From assembly GCA_964531025.1 (NCBI GenBank), contig CAZHDY010000001.1:1-64000 (forward strand): a stretch of DNA of 64,000 nucleotides, read 5' to 3'. A program made the position numbers and the translations under genes. The DNA is from CALMEC01 sp964531025 (GTDB taxonomy: Bacteria; Actinomycetota; Thermoleophilia; Miltoncostaeales; Miltoncostaeaceae). Below, piece by piece: positions 32,191-41,783 of the stretch (positions are counted from its first letter, which is position 1; every line of letters starts with the position of its first letter). The notes beneath the pieces were generated by a model. The model was not told the origin of the DNA and did not search any database. It was given only the letters and a program-made list of their open reading frames with translations.

Positions 32191-33024
32191 ATGAGTACAT
32201 GGCCCGGGCGCATCGCCCTCATCGGATGTGGTGCCATGGGCACCGCCATGCTGCGGGGCATCCGCCGAGGTTCACCGGGGGCTGATGCGGATGTCGTGCT
32301 CGTCGATCACTTCCCGTCGGCGGCCGAGGCCGCGGCCTCCGCGACGGGCGGAACCGTGGGTACCGTCACCGACGCCGGGACCGCCGACCTCATCCTGCTT
32401 GCCGTCAAGCCGAAGGACGCGCCCGGGGTGCTGCAGGAGCTCGCGTCGGTCGTCTCGCCCCGTGCGGTCATCGTCTCGGTCGTGGCCGGTCTGACCATCG
32501 CGGACCTCACGCGTCTCGCGGGCACGACCCGCGTGGTGCGCACCATGCCCAACCTGGCCGCGGCCATGGGGACGGGCCTCGTCGCGGTGGCGGACGCCGC
32601 CCTCGACGAGGACGATCGTGGGGACGTGCGGACCGTCCTCGCGCCTGCGGGCACGGTCCTGGAGCTCCCGGAGGCGCAGTTCGCGGCGGCCACCGCCCTC
32701 GCCGGCAGCGGACCGGGTTTTGTGGCGCTGGTCGCCGAGGGTCTCGAGGAGGGCGCGGTCGCCGTGGGCTTCACCCGTGCCGAGGCGCGACGGATGGTCC
32801 ACGCCGTGCTGGCCGGCACGGCTGACCTCCTGGCCGATGGCGGGGACCCCGCCGCTCTGCGGCAGCGCGTCAGCTCTCCGGCGGGTACGACGGTGGAGGG
32901 CGTGGCCGTCCTGGAGCGCGGCGCCGTCCGCGCGCACCTCGTCGATGCCGTGCGGGCAGCCGCGGGACGTGCGGCCGATCTGGCCGGGCCGCCGGCCGAG
33001 GGTGGTCCGCGGGACCAGGTGTGA
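32191..33024 (+). CDS. proC: Pyrroline-5-carboxylate reductase
   Basis: A 277-aa enzyme making proline from pyrroline-5-carboxylate with NAD(P)H. The N-terminal Rossmann motif is IALIGCGAMGTAMLRGIRRG; then come LILLAVKPKD, TRVVRTMPNLAAAMGTGLVA, and the dimer-domain signature ALAGSGPGFVALVAEGLEEG with LRQRVSSPAGTTVEGVAVLE. It sits in its common place beside sepF. AAGGA lies 6-7 nt before the ATG; the same region (AAGGAT) could alternatively be a leaderless -10. Confidence 0.95.
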   Translation: MSTWPGRIALIGCGAMGTAMLRGIRRGSPGADADVVLVDHFPSAAEAAASATGGTVGTVTDAGTADLILLAVKPKDAPGVLQELASVVSPRAVIVSVVAGLTIADLTRLAGTTRVVRTMPNLAAAMGTGLVAVADAALDEDDRGDVRTVLAPAGTVLELPEAQFAAATALAGSGPGFVALVAEGLEEGAVAVGFTRAEARRMVHAVLAGTADLLADGGDPAALRQRVSSPAGTTVEGVAVLERGAVRAHLVDAVRAAAGRAADLAGPPAEGGPRDQV

Positions 33025-33356
33025 GCGACGCGTCACTCCCATCCTGGCTCTCGCGCCACACGGACGGCGTGACCGTCGAGGTGAAGGCCGTACCGAGGTC
33101 GCGGCGTACGGTCGCCGTAGGCGTGCAGGACGGGCGTCTCCGCGTGCAGATCGCGGCTGCGCCGCACAACGGGCAGTCCAACGCGGCACTCTGCGCCTAT
33201 CTGGCCGAGAGCGCCGGTGTCCGGCCACGGGCAGCGGCCATACGCCGCGGGTCGGGCGGGGCCCGGAAGCTGGTGACGATCGACGGGCAGCCCGACGCGC
33301 TCGTGCGTGACCTGATCCGTGCGTTCGGCGACCTGGACGAGGACGCCGGCGCATGA
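33021..33356 (+). CDS. DUF167 / YggU family protein
   Basis: A 111-aa protein with the YggU fold: VTVEVKAVPRSRRTVAVGVQ, then GRLRVQIAAAPHNGQSNAAL (family core APPVDGKAN-like) and VRPRAAAIRRGSGGARKLVT. The family has no settled function but is widely found beside proC/yggT. GTG 33021 overlaps the proC stop and its own stop overlaps lspA (ATGA). yggT, often between sepF and this gene, is absent. Confidence 0.88.
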   Translation: MSDASLPSWLSRHTDGVTVEVKAVPRSRRTVAVGVQDGRLRVQIAAAPHNGQSNAALCAYLAESAGVRPRAAAIRRGSGGARKLVTIDGQPDALVRDLIRAFGDLDEDAGA

Positions 33357-33841
33357 TCCTCACGGATATCGAGTTCCGCAGGCACCGGGCGTCGTGGCTC
33401 CTGCTTGTCACCGCTGCGGTGGTCGTCTTCGCGGCCGACCTCGCGACGAAGGTGGCGGTGCGGGCCAACATCGGCCCGAATGAGTACGTCGGGCTCCTTC
33501 CGGGCATCGACCTGGTCCACGTCACCAATCGCGGCATCGCCTTCGGGCTCTTCCCGGACCGGCAGCGCATGGTGGGCGTCGTGACGGCTCTCGTCCTGTG
33601 CGGTGTGGCCATCGTCCTCCTGAGGGCCACCCATCGGTCACGGACGAGCATGGTGGCCGCGGGGGCACTCGTCGGCGGCGCAGTGGGGAACCTCATCGAC
33701 CGCATGACACGTGACGGCGTCACCGACTTCATCGACATCTGGCGCTGGCCGCCGTTCAACATCGCGGACATCGGAATCGTCCTGGGAGCCGCGGCCCTGG
33801 CGGTCTCGCTGACGAAACCGTCGCCCTCCCCGCCGTTGTGA
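33353..33841 (+). CDS. lspA: Signal peptidase II (lipoprotein)
   Basis: A 162-aa four-helix membrane aspartyl protease that removes signal peptides of lipoproteins after diacylglyceryl transfer. Helices lie at ~15-33, 70-88, 97-113 and 137-155. The two catalytic Asp are in GAVGNLIDRMTRDGVTDFID and PPFNIADIGIVLG. ITNRGIAFG-like VTNRGIAFGLF is also conserved. Substrates in this window include the glycosidase at 56493 and the cyclase at 60390. Confidence 0.95.
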   Translation: MILTDIEFRRHRASWLLLVTAAVVVFAADLATKVAVRANIGPNEYVGLLPGIDLVHVTNRGIAFGLFPDRQRMVGVVTALVLCGVAIVLLRATHRSRTSMVAAGALVGGAVGNLIDRMTRDGVTDFIDIWRWPPFNIADIGIVLGAAALAVSLTKPSPSPPL

Positions 33842-34752
33842 CGGAGCCGGGACCGATCGAGTTCCGTGTCAGCGAGGCGCAGGAGGGGAAGCGTCTGGAC
33901 GCGGTCGTGGGCGCACTGGAGGTCATCGGCAGCCGGGCGGAGGCCCAGCGCGCCATCCAGGAGGAGCGGGTCCGCGTGGACGGTTCCGTGGTCCGGAAGC
34001 GGCATCTCCTGTCGCGGGGCGAGATCGTTCAGATCATCCTGGTCACACGCGAACCGATCGGTCTCACCCCGCAGGCCATGGACCTCCCGATCGCGTTCGA
34101 GGACGAGCACCTGCTGGTGGTTGACAAGCCGGCGGGCATCGTCACCCATCCCAGCCGTGGGCACGCGGAGGGCACCCTCGTCCACGGCCTCCTGGACCAC
34201 GGCATCTCCGGAGGCGAGGAGGACCTTCGACCCGGAGTCGTGCACCGCCTGGACCGTGACACCAGTGGGCTGCTCATCGTGGCGAAACGGCCGCGGGCCC
34301 ATCGTCGCCTGCAGGCGATGCTCCGCGACCGTGAGATCGACCGTCGCTACACGGTGCTCGTGCACGGCGCGTTTCCCCCCGCGATGGCCGTCGACCGCCC
34401 CATCGGGCGCGATCGTCGGAACCGCACCCGCCAGTCGGTACACAGTGACCGTCCCCGCGAGGCGCGCACCCGGTTCCGTCGGCTGGAGGAGTTTCCGCGC
34501 CACAGTTTGCTGGAGGCCCGGCTCGACACCGGCCGCACGCACCAGATCCGGGTGCACCTGGAGTCGGTGAACTTTCCGGTTGTCGGAGATCCCGTCTACG
34601 GACGTCCGGGGGCCACGCTGGGGCTCGATCGGCAGTTCCTGCACGCGGCGAGCCTGTCGTTCCCGCACCCGGAGACCGGGGAACTCATTGAACTTGTGAG
34701 CCCGTTGCCGGGGGACCTGCAGAGCGTTCTGGATGGGCTGAGGGAGGGGTAG
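33838..34752 (+). CDS. rluD: 23S rRNA pseudouridine synthase, RluD-like
   Basis: 304 aa. An N-terminal S4 RNA-binding domain (~12-75, GKRLDAVVGALEVIGSRAEA) precedes the RluA-type catalytic domain. Motifs: DEHLLVVDKPAGIVTHPSRG, the catalytic Asp in GVVHRLDRDTSGLLIVAK, ARLDTGRTHQIRVHLESVNF and PVVGDPVYG. RluD modifies helix 69 of 23S rRNA; RluC-type specificity cannot be excluded. GTG 33838 overlaps lspA. This is the end of the seven-gene overlapping run from pgeF. Confidence 0.92.
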   Translation: MTEPGPIEFRVSEAQEGKRLDAVVGALEVIGSRAEAQRAIQEERVRVDGSVVRKRHLLSRGEIVQIILVTREPIGLTPQAMDLPIAFEDEHLLVVDKPAGIVTHPSRGHAEGTLVHGLLDHGISGGEEDLRPGVVHRLDRDTSGLLIVAKRPRAHRRLQAMLRDREIDRRYTVLVHGAFPPAMAVDRPIGRDRRNRTRQSVHSDRPREARTRFRRLEEFPRHSLLEARLDTGRTHQIRVHLESVNFPVVGDPVYGRPGATLGLDRQFLHAASLSFPHPETGELIELVSPLPGDLQSVLDGLREG

Positions 34753-34761
34753 GTAGGGGAC

Positions 34762-34937
34762 TTGGCGTTGGTCTTACGGGGCGCAGCCCTGGGACTGGCG
34801 ACGACGATCCTCCCGGGCGGATTATCCGCCCGCCCACCCCGTCCAGCCGCCAGTCCCCGGGCTTCGCGCGGGGCCTCTCATTTGGGCCGGGGTGGTTGGG
34901 TGGTTGGGTGCGGGGGAACGCGGCACCTACCGTTGAC
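34762..34937 (+). repeat. Hairpin repeat family, copy 1
   Basis: The unit starts near TTGGCGTTGGTCTTACGGGG. It has a left arm GGGCGCAGCCCTGGGACTGG, a right arm GCCGCCAGTCCCCGGGCTTC and the tail GCGCGGGGCCTCTCATTTGG, and ends with CGCGGCACCTACCGTTGAC. The arms can fold into one large hairpin. Copy 2 (35024) is in the same orientation; copy 3 (35260) is inverted. Confidence 0.8.
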
Positions 34938-35023
34938 TTGGCCAGGGCTCCGTGGCCCACCTCCTGTGCGGATGTGTCGGACGCGTGCTGGGATTGCGCG
35001 TCCCTGTCTTTGATTCTTGGTTG

Positions 35024-35160
35024 CCCTGCCGGGGACTGGCGGTGGGCTATCCACCCACCCGCCCCGGCCAACCGCCAGTCCCCGGGCTTCGCGCGGGGCC
35101 TCTCATTTGGCCGGTGATGTTGGTGGTTGGGTGCGGGCACACGCGGCACCTGCCGTTGAC
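35024..35160 (+). repeat. Hairpin repeat family, copy 2
   Basis: The left arm is GCCGGGGACTGGCGGTGGG and the right arm CCGCCAGTCCCCGGGCTTCG, followed by the family tail GCGCGGGGCCTCTCATTTGG. The copy ends CGCGGCACCTGCCGTTGAC. The right half is nearly identical to copy 1 for about 30 bp; the left half is shorter. Confidence 0.8.
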
Positions 35161-35259
35161 CTGGCCAGGGCTCTACGCTCGACCCGATGTGAAGACGGAT
35201 CGTGAACTTGCTCGGATTACGCTACTGCCGTGATCCTTCGACCGCGCCACCAAATAGGG

Positions 35260-35424
35260 ACAACGGCAGGTACGCGTAATTCGCACCCAACGTTCAACGA
35301 AGCCGGCGTCACGAGAGGCCCGGCGCGAAGCCCCGGGACTGGCGGCTGGACGGGGCGGGCGGGAGGATCATTGTCTCCCGCCAGTCCCAGGGCTGCGCCC
35401 CGTAGAACCAACGGCAGGACCGCG
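35260..35424 (-). repeat. Hairpin repeat family, copy 3 (inverted)
   Basis: Read on the minus strand it gives CCTGCCGTTGGTTCTACGGG, the left arm GGCGCAGCCCTGGGACTGGC, the right arm CCGCCAGTCCCGGGGCTTCG and the end TACGCGTACCTGCCGTTG. It matches copy 1 almost throughout. CCTGCCGTTG occurs at both ends of this copy, possibly a terminal direct repeat or target duplication. Confidence 0.8.
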
Positions 35425-35626
35425 TAACCCCACAACACGCCCGAGACATCCCCACGAACCCGTACGGTGAACGGCAAGCCCTCGCCCTGTCCTCTAGTAT
35501 TCCCGGGACCTATTCGTCACCGACCCCGACGTCGCACATCACGGCGGACGGTGCCGCATCGCAGATGCGGTCCCGCCGAACACGTCGGGCGCTACACCCC
35601 ACAACCACGACATCGCAGGAGCACTC
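35425..35626 (+). promoter_or_regulatory. rpsB promoter and leader
   Basis: TAGTAT (35495-35500) is a good -10 box; the -35 is weak. The ~120-nt leader contains a strong stem-loop: CCGCATC-GCA-GATGCGG (35554-35570), enclosed by GGCGG/CCGCC (35543-35547 and 35573-35577). Leaders of rpsB often bind free S2 for autoregulation, so this structure is a candidate S2 site. GGAG lies upstream of GTG 35627. Confidence 0.5.
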
Positions 35627-36558
35627 GTGCCCGTCACCATGAAGCAGTTGCTGGAGTCCGGAGTGCATTTCGGACACCAGACCCGCCGCTGGAACCCCAA
35701 GATGAAGCGCTACATCCACGGTGAGCGCGCCGGCATCTACATCATCGACCTCCTCCAGACGCTCGATCTTCTGGAGCAGGCCGTGGGCGTCGTCACCAAC
35801 ATCGCGAATCGCGGTGGACACGTCATGTTCGTCGGCACCAAGAAGCAGGCGCAGGACGCCGTCCGCGACCAGGCGCTCCGATCCGGCCAGCCCTACGTCA
35901 ACCACCGCTGGCTCGGCGGCCTCCTCACCAACTGGGTGACCATGGCCGACCGCATCAAGCGCCTCCACGAGCTCCGCCGCCAGAAGCGCGACGGGCAGCT
36001 GGACCTCCTTCCCACGCGTGAACGCCTCACCAGCGAGGCCGAGCTCGTGAAGCTCGAGACCAACCTGGGCGGCGTCGCCGACATGCAGCGTCTCCCGGAC
36101 GCCGTCGTCGTCGTCGACCTGAAGCGTGAGGACATCGCCGTCCGTGAGGCCAACCGTCTCGGCATCCCGGTCATCGGCCTGGTCGACACCAACTGCGACC
36201 CGGACGAGGCCACCTACGTCATCCCGGGCAACGACGACGCCATCCGGTCGTGCAATCTGATCCTGAGTGCGCTCGCCACCGGCATCAACCAGGGACGCGG
36301 ACACGTGGAACAGGCCGCTCCTGAGGCTCCGGCCGCTGAGGCTGCACCGGCCGCCGAGGCTGTGCCCGCCGCGGAGGCCGCACCCGCACCCGCTCCGGCC
36401 GTTGAGGCCGCACCGGCTGCTGAGGCTGCGCCCGCCGCGGAGGCCGCTCCGGTGGCTGAGGCCGCGCCCGCCGCCGAGGCCGCTCCGGCTGCTGAGGCCG
36501 AGGCGCCCGCTCCCGCCGAGACCACCGGCGACGCCCCCGCGGCGGAGGAGGCAGGCGC

Positions 36559-36562
<4 letters not shown>
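35627..36562 (+). CDS. rpsB: 30S ribosomal protein S2 with Ala/Pro/Glu-rich tail
   Basis: 311 aa. The S2 core (~1-228) is standard: VTMKQLLESGVHFGHQTRRW, GIYIIDLLQTLDLLEQA, HVMFVGTKKQAQDAV, WLGGLLTNWVTMADRI, AVVVVDLKREDIAVREANRL and PVIGLVDTNCDPD. GTG 35627 (MPVTMKQ) is chosen over the ATG four codons later because of the upstream GGAG and family N-termini. The last ~83 residues are a low-complexity tail of repeated AAPAAEAAP-type units ending EEAGA. Such tails occur in some actinobacterial S2 but this one is long. It leads the rpsB-tsf-pyrH-frr-uppS-cdsA series. Confidence 0.95.
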
Positions 36563-37156
<594 letters not shown>

Positions 37157-37173
<17 letters not shown>

Positions 37174-37930
37174 CGAGACGTCAACCGCGCTCGAGGACGG
37201 TCCGGCTCTTCGGCGGATCGTCCTCAAGCTGTCGGGGGAGGCGCTCCTCGGGGAGCGTCAGTACGGCATCGACCCCGAGCGCATCACCGCCGTCGCCCGC
37301 CAGGTCGCCGAGACGGTCGCCCTCGGAGTCGAGACGGCGATCGTCGTCGGCGCCGGGAACATCTTCCGCGGGGTGGCCGGGGCCGCACGCGGCATGGACC
37401 GCTCAACCGCGGACTACATGGGCATGATCGCCACGGTGCTGAACGCGCTCTCGATCCAGGACGCCCTGGAGAAGGAGGGGGTCACCACCCGGGTGCAGTC
37501 GGCCATCGCCATCCAGGAGGTCGCCGAGCCGTACATCCGGCGTCGTGCCATGCGTCACCTGGAGAAGGGACGGGTGGTCATCTTCGCCGGCGGCACGGGC
37601 AACCCGTTCTTCACCACCGACACGACCGCGGCACTGCGGGCGCTGGAGATCGGCGCCGAGTGCATCCTCATGGCGAAGAACGCCGTCGAGGGAGTCCTGG
37701 ACCGCGATCCGCGCGAGGATCCGAACGCCGTGCTCATCCCCGAGATCTCCCACATGGAGGCCATCGAACGGGGGCTGCGGGTCATGGACACCACGGCGCT
37801 CACCCTGTGCATGGACAACGACCTCCCGATCATGGTCTTCAACATGTCGGACGAGTCGAACATCCGGAGGATCCTGAGCGGGGAACGAGTCGGTACGCTA
37901 GTCGCCACGACGACGAAAGAGGAGCGATGA
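37157..37930 (+). CDS. pyrH: UMP kinase
   Basis: A 257-aa amino-acid-kinase-fold UMP kinase converting UMP to UDP. Motifs: RIVLKLSGEALLGERQYGID, AIVVGAGNIFRGVAGA, ADYMGMIATVLNALSIQDAL, FAGGTGNPFFTTDTTAALRA and NGVDGVY-like NAVEGVLDRDP. The start ATG 37157 lies 17 bp inside tsf, giving an N-terminal extension of ~18 residues before the kinase core; the start is not certain. It overlaps frr by ATGA. Confidence 0.95.
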
Positions 37931-38481
37931 AGGAACTCATTGCCGACGCCCGGCGTCGTATGGCCGGGGCGCTCAGCGCATTGGAGGACGACTTCCAGAC
38001 GGTGCGCACCGGCCGGGCATCGGCCAGCGTGCTCGACAAGGTCGTGGTCGACGCCTACGGAAGCGACCTTCCGCTCAACCAGGTGGCGCAGATCAACGTG
38101 CCCGAGGCGCGGCTCATCACGGTCCAGCCGTTCGACAAGTCGCTGACGAAGAGCATCGAGAAGGCCATCCAGGAGGCACAGCTCGGCCTGACACCGTCGA
38201 ACGACGGTCAGGTCATCCGGCTCCCGGTGCCGCCTCTCACGGAGGAACGGCGCAAGGAGTACGTGAAGCTCGCGCACAAGATGGCGGAGGACGCCCGCAT
38301 CGCCGTGCGCAACGTGCGCCGCGACGTCCTGAACGACATCAAGCGGCAGGAGAAGGACGGCGACATCACCCGCGACGACGTCGCGCGTGCATCGGACGAG
38401 GTGCAGAAGGTGACCGACGCCGAGGTGAAGGCCATCGACGAGGCCCTCGCGCGCAAAGAGGCCGAGATCCTCGAGGTGTAG
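37927..38481 (+). CDS. frr: Ribosome recycling factor
   Basis: A 184-aa RRF that splits post-termination ribosomes with EF-G. The three-helix bundle is seen in RRMAGALSALEDDFQTVRTG and ASASVLDKVVVDAYGSDLPL, then VAQINVPEARLITVQPFDKS, PVPPLTEERRKEYVKLAHKM, and RNVRRDVLNDIKRQEKDGDI. GAGGAGCG precedes ATG 37927, which overlaps pyrH. Confidence 0.97.
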   Translation: MKELIADARRRMAGALSALEDDFQTVRTGRASASVLDKVVVDAYGSDLPLNQVAQINVPEARLITVQPFDKSLTKSIEKAIQEAQLGLTPSNDGQVIRLPVPPLTEERRKEYVKLAHKMAEDARIAVRNVRRDVLNDIKRQEKDGDITRDDVARASDEVQKVTDAEVKAIDEALARKEAEILEV

Positions 38482-39269
38482 TGGCCGGAGCGAAGCCGCG
38501 GCGAACAGGGCGCCTTCGCTCGCGTATGCAGTCGGTCCGCGCCCTTCTCGGGCTGGACCGTCACGACGAGCGCCGTCGCGGCTCGCAGAACGAGCTGCCA
38601 CATGGCGTCGCCATCATCATGGACGGCAACGCGCGGTGGGCCCGTGAGCACCACCTGCCCATCGCCGCCGGGCATCGCGAGGGCGCAAAGGCCCTGAAGC
38701 GCATCGTCCGGGCCGCCTCGGACATGGGTATCCGGGAACTGACGGTCTTCTCGTTCTCGACCGAGAACTGGTCACGACCGGAGGACGAGGTCAACGACCT
38801 CATGAGCCTCTTCATCGAGCTCATCGATCGCGAGACGGACGAGCTGAACCGGGAGAACGTCCGGATGCGGTTCATCGGGAGGCTGCGCGAGCTCCCCCGG
38901 GGACTCCAGGACCGCATCGCGCAATCGGAGGCCTCCACGGCCGACAACGACGGCCTGCGTCTGTTCGTGGCGATGAACTACGGGGCCCGCAGCGAGATCG
39001 TGGATGCCGCGCGGCGCTTCGTGGCGCGCCACGGGGACGAGGGCGGGGAGGAGGAGTTCTCGGCGGTCATGGCCGAGAGCGGTATGAGCGACCCCGAACT
39101 CCTGATCCGCACCAGCGGTGAGCAGCGGCTGTCCAACTTCCTTCTGTGGCAGTGTGCGTACGCCGAGCTGTACTTCAGCGACCGCCTGTGGCCGGACTTC
39201 ACTCCGGAGGACCTCGAGGCGGCCGTCGCGCACTACGCCCAATGCCAACGGAGGTTCGGCGCCCGGTGA
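38481..39269 (+). CDS. uppS: Isoprenyl (undecaprenyl) diphosphate synthase
   Basis: A 262-aa cis-prenyltransferase that builds the long-chain polyprenyl diphosphate carrying cell-wall precursors. Motifs: VAIIMDGNARWAREHHLPIA (catalytic Asp), GHREGAKALKRIV, LTVFSFSTENWSRPEDEV, and the C-terminal ELLIRTSGEQRLSNFLLWQC and AYAELYFSDRLWPDF. A basic N-terminal extension of ~40 residues precedes the core; ATG at codon 16 is an alternative start. GTG 38481 shares one base with the frr stop. Confidence 0.94.
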   Translation: MAGAKPRRTGRLRSRMQSVRALLGLDRHDERRRGSQNELPHGVAIIMDGNARWAREHHLPIAAGHREGAKALKRIVRAASDMGIRELTVFSFSTENWSRPEDEVNDLMSLFIELIDRETDELNRENVRMRFIGRLRELPRGLQDRIAQSEASTADNDGLRLFVAMNYGARSEIVDAARRFVARHGDEGGEEEFSAVMAESGMSDPELLIRTSGEQRLSNFLLWQCAYAELYFSDRLWPDFTPEDLEAAVAHYAQCQRRFGAR

Positions 39270-40054
39270 TCAACCGAATCCTCATCGCCGTACCGGGTAT
39301 CGCCGTCGCGGTCGGCGCCGTCTGGTTGGGCGGATGGGCGTTCTCCATCGCGCTCGCCATCGTCGCGGGACTGGCCGTCACGGAGTATCTGGGCCTTCTC
39401 TCGGCCGCCCACCCCGTTCGCTGGGCCGCCTACGCCGGCGTCCTCGTGACGGTCGGGCTGGCGGCGACCCTCGACATCCCGGAACGCGGTGTCCTTGTGG
39501 GCGTCGGTGCGTCGGTCATGCTGGCGGCCATCGGCGGGCTCATGCTCGTGGAGCGCACCGAGGTCGCCAAGCGGGTGGCGCTCACGGCATTCGGAGCCGT
39601 CTACATCGGTGTCCCCGTCGGCCTGCTCATCGCGCTCCGCGACCTGGAGTTCGGTGCGGCCGCGGTGGCGAACATCCTGATCGGTACCTGGGCGTTCGAC
39701 ACGTTCTCGTACTTCGGGGGACGGCTGCTGGGCCGCCATCCCATCGCGCCGCGCACGTCGCCGAAGAAGACGGTCGAGGGCTTCGTGGTCGGCGTCGTCG
39801 GAGGGACCGCCTCGGTGATCGTCGCCGGTCTCTGGATGGACTGGATCGACTGGCACGAGTCGCTCGTGCTCGGTGTGGTCATCTGTGCGGTCGCTTACGT
39901 CGGTGACCTGTTCGAGTCGCTCATGAAGCGGGATCTGGGCATCAAGGACTCCGGCCGCCTCCTAGGTGAGCACGGTGGGGTGCTCGACCGCTTCGACGCG
40001 CTCTTCTTCACGTCGGTCGCGGGGTTCTACGCCACGGTGTGGCTCGTCGGCTGA
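39266..40054 (+). CDS. cdsA: Phosphatidate cytidylyltransferase
   Basis: A 262-aa multi-pass membrane enzyme making CDP-diacylglycerol from phosphatidate and CTP, the precursor used by PgsA (46067). About seven hydrophobic segments are visible. The CdsA signature near the C-terminus is present: VAYVGDLFESLMKRDLGIKD, SGRLLGEHGGVLDRFDALFF. RTSPKKTVEGFVVGVVGG is also conserved. The start GTG 39266 overlaps uppS. In many genomes dxr follows directly; here guaB intervenes. Confidence 0.95.
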   Translation: MINRILIAVPGIAVAVGAVWLGGWAFSIALAIVAGLAVTEYLGLLSAAHPVRWAAYAGVLVTVGLAATLDIPERGVLVGVGASVMLAAIGGLMLVERTEVAKRVALTAFGAVYIGVPVGLLIALRDLEFGAAAVANILIGTWAFDTFSYFGGRLLGRHPIAPRTSPKKTVEGFVVGVVGGTASVIVAGLWMDWIDWHESLVLGVVICAVAYVGDLFESLMKRDLGIKDSGRLLGEHGGVLDRFDALFFTSVAGFYATVWLVG

Positions 40055-40098
40055 GTCACGGCCGGCCGGGACGTCAGGCCACTGGGGCCGACGAGTTC

Positions 40099-40104
40099 TA
40101 GGAT
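40099..40104 (+). promoter_or_regulatory. guaB -10 box
   Basis: TAGGAT lies about 57 bp before GTG 40161; AAAGG provides a ribosome binding site 8 nt before the start. This gives guaB its own promoter separate from the cdsA operon. No convincing -35 was seen. Confidence 0.45.
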
Positions 40105-40160
40105 GAAGGCCTGATCTCTCGGCCGCGGTTCCGTGCGGCCGCTCGCGAAAGGTTTCCCGC

Positions 40161-41666
40161 GTGCACGGTGTCCCTGAGAAATTTGCCGACGTCGGCCTGA
40201 CGTACGACGACGTACTGCTGCTGCCGGGTTACTCCGACCTGGCGCCGAGCGATATCGACACCTCGACGCGGCTGACACGCGAGATCACCCTGCGGGCGCC
40301 GCTGATCTCCGCCGCGATGGACACCGTCACCGAGTCCCGGATGGCGATCGCGATGGCCCGGCAGGGTGGCCTCGGCGTCCTGCATCGCAACCTGTCGATC
40401 GCCGATCAGGCCTACCAGGTCGGCCTGGTCAAGCGGACCCAGACGGGGATCATCTCCAACCCGGTCACCATCGGCCCCGCCGCGACGCTCGAGGAGCTCG
40501 ACCGGATCTGCGGGGAATACCGCGTCTCCGGGCTGCCGGTCGTCGACCCGGCCAACCATCTGCTCGGCATCATCACCAACCGCGACCTGAGGTTCACCCC
40601 GGTCGCGGAGTGGGCGACCACCCGGGTCGACGAGGTGATGACCCCGATGCCACTGGTCACCGGGCACGACGACATCTCGCACGAGGACGCGACGATGCTG
40701 CTGCGCCAGCACAAGCGTGAGCGGCTGCCGCTGGTCGACGACGAGGGGCGCCTCGCGGGCCTGATCACCGTCAAGGACTTCGTCAAGTCCGAGCAGTTCC
40801 CCAACGCCTCGAAAGACCCCCAGGGCCGGTTGATGGTCGCGGCCGCGATCGGCTACTTCGGCGACGCCTGGGAGCGCGCGACCACCCTGATCGAGGCGGG
40901 TGTCGACGTCCTGGTCGCCGACACGGCACACGGCCACGTGCGGATGCTGCTCGACATGGTGCGCCGGCTCAAGACCGACCCGGCGACCCGCCACGTCCAG
41001 GTGATCGGCGGCAACGTCGCCACCAGGGCCGGTGCGCAGGCGTTCGTCGATGCGGGCGCCGACGCGGTCAAGGTCGGCACCGGACCCGGCTCGATCTGCA
41101 CCACGCGCATCGTCACCGGCGTCGGGGTCCCGCAGGTGACCGCCGTCTACGAGGCGGCGCTCGCCTGCCGTCCGGCCGGCATCCCGGTGATCGCGGACGG
41201 CGGGCTGCGCCACTCCGGCGAGATCGCCAAGGCCATCGCCGCCGGCGCCGACTCGGTGATGCTCGGCTCGCTGCTCGCCGGCTGCGAGGAGTCGCCGGGC
41301 GAGCTGGTCTTCGTCAACGGCAAGCAGTTCAAGGCCTATCGCGGCATGGGTTCGCTCGGGGCGATGAGCAGCCGCGGCAAGAAGTCCTACTCCAAGGACC
41401 GCTATTTCCAGGCCGAGGTGACGAGCGACGACAAGATCGTCCCGGAGGGCATCGAGGGCCAGGTCGCCTACCGCGGCCCGCTCTCCGCCGTCGCCCACCA
41501 ACTGCTCGGCGGGCTGACCCAGTCGATGTTCTACGTCGGCGCCCGCACGATCGGTGAGCTGCAGGCCAACGGCCGGTTCATCCGGATCACCTCCGCGTCG
41601 CTGACCGAGTCCCACCCCCACGGCGTCGAGATGACCGTCGAGGCGCCGAACTACTCCGGCCGCTGA
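40161..41666 (+). CDS. guaB: IMP dehydrogenase
   Basis: A 501-aa enzyme oxidising IMP to XMP, the first committed step of guanine nucleotide synthesis. The barrel opens with FADVGLTYDDVLLLPGYSDL; two CBS domains fill ~95-220 (VDEVMTPMPLVTGHDDISHE). The catalytic loop with the active Cys is VKVGTGPGSICTTRIVTGVG; VIADGGLRHSGEIAKAIAAG, FKAYRGMGSLGAMSSRGKKS and EGIEGQVAYRGPLS follow. Codon choice differs visibly from flanking genes, with CTG rather than CTC favoured for Leu. It separates cdsA from dxr, usually neighbours, and is followed by a mobile-looking repeat, suggesting later insertion. Confidence 0.97.
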   Translation: MHGVPEKFADVGLTYDDVLLLPGYSDLAPSDIDTSTRLTREITLRAPLISAAMDTVTESRMAIAMARQGGLGVLHRNLSIADQAYQVGLVKRTQTGIISNPVTIGPAATLEELDRICGEYRVSGLPVVDPANHLLGIITNRDLRFTPVAEWATTRVDEVMTPMPLVTGHDDISHEDATMLLRQHKRERLPLVDDEGRLAGLITVKDFVKSEQFPNASKDPQGRLMVAAAIGYFGDAWERATTLIEAGVDVLVADTAHGHVRMLLDMVRRLKTDPATRHVQVIGGNVATRAGAQAFVDAGADAVKVGTGPGSICTTRIVTGVGVPQVTAVYEAALACRPAGIPVIADGGLRHSGEIAKAIAAGADSVMLGSLLAGCEESPGELVFVNGKQFKAYRGMGSLGAMSSRGKKSYSKDRYFQAEVTSDDKIVPEGIEGQVAYRGPLSAVAHQLLGGLTQSMFYVGARTIGELQANGRFIRITSASLTESHPHGVEMTVEAPNYSGR

Positions 41667-41783
41667 GACAACCGAATCGGGCCGGGAACCGCGACGCCGA
41701 CACAGCCGTTGCATCGGCTCAGCGACCGTGACGTGCGTACCCGGTGATGACCGCGCGACCGCCATCATCCGCTCATCCCCGTG

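Noticed and set aside
34753..35626. CRISPR array among the repeats before rpsB
   Set aside because: Units are 137-176 bp, only three, unevenly spaced and in both orientations, and no cas genes are present.
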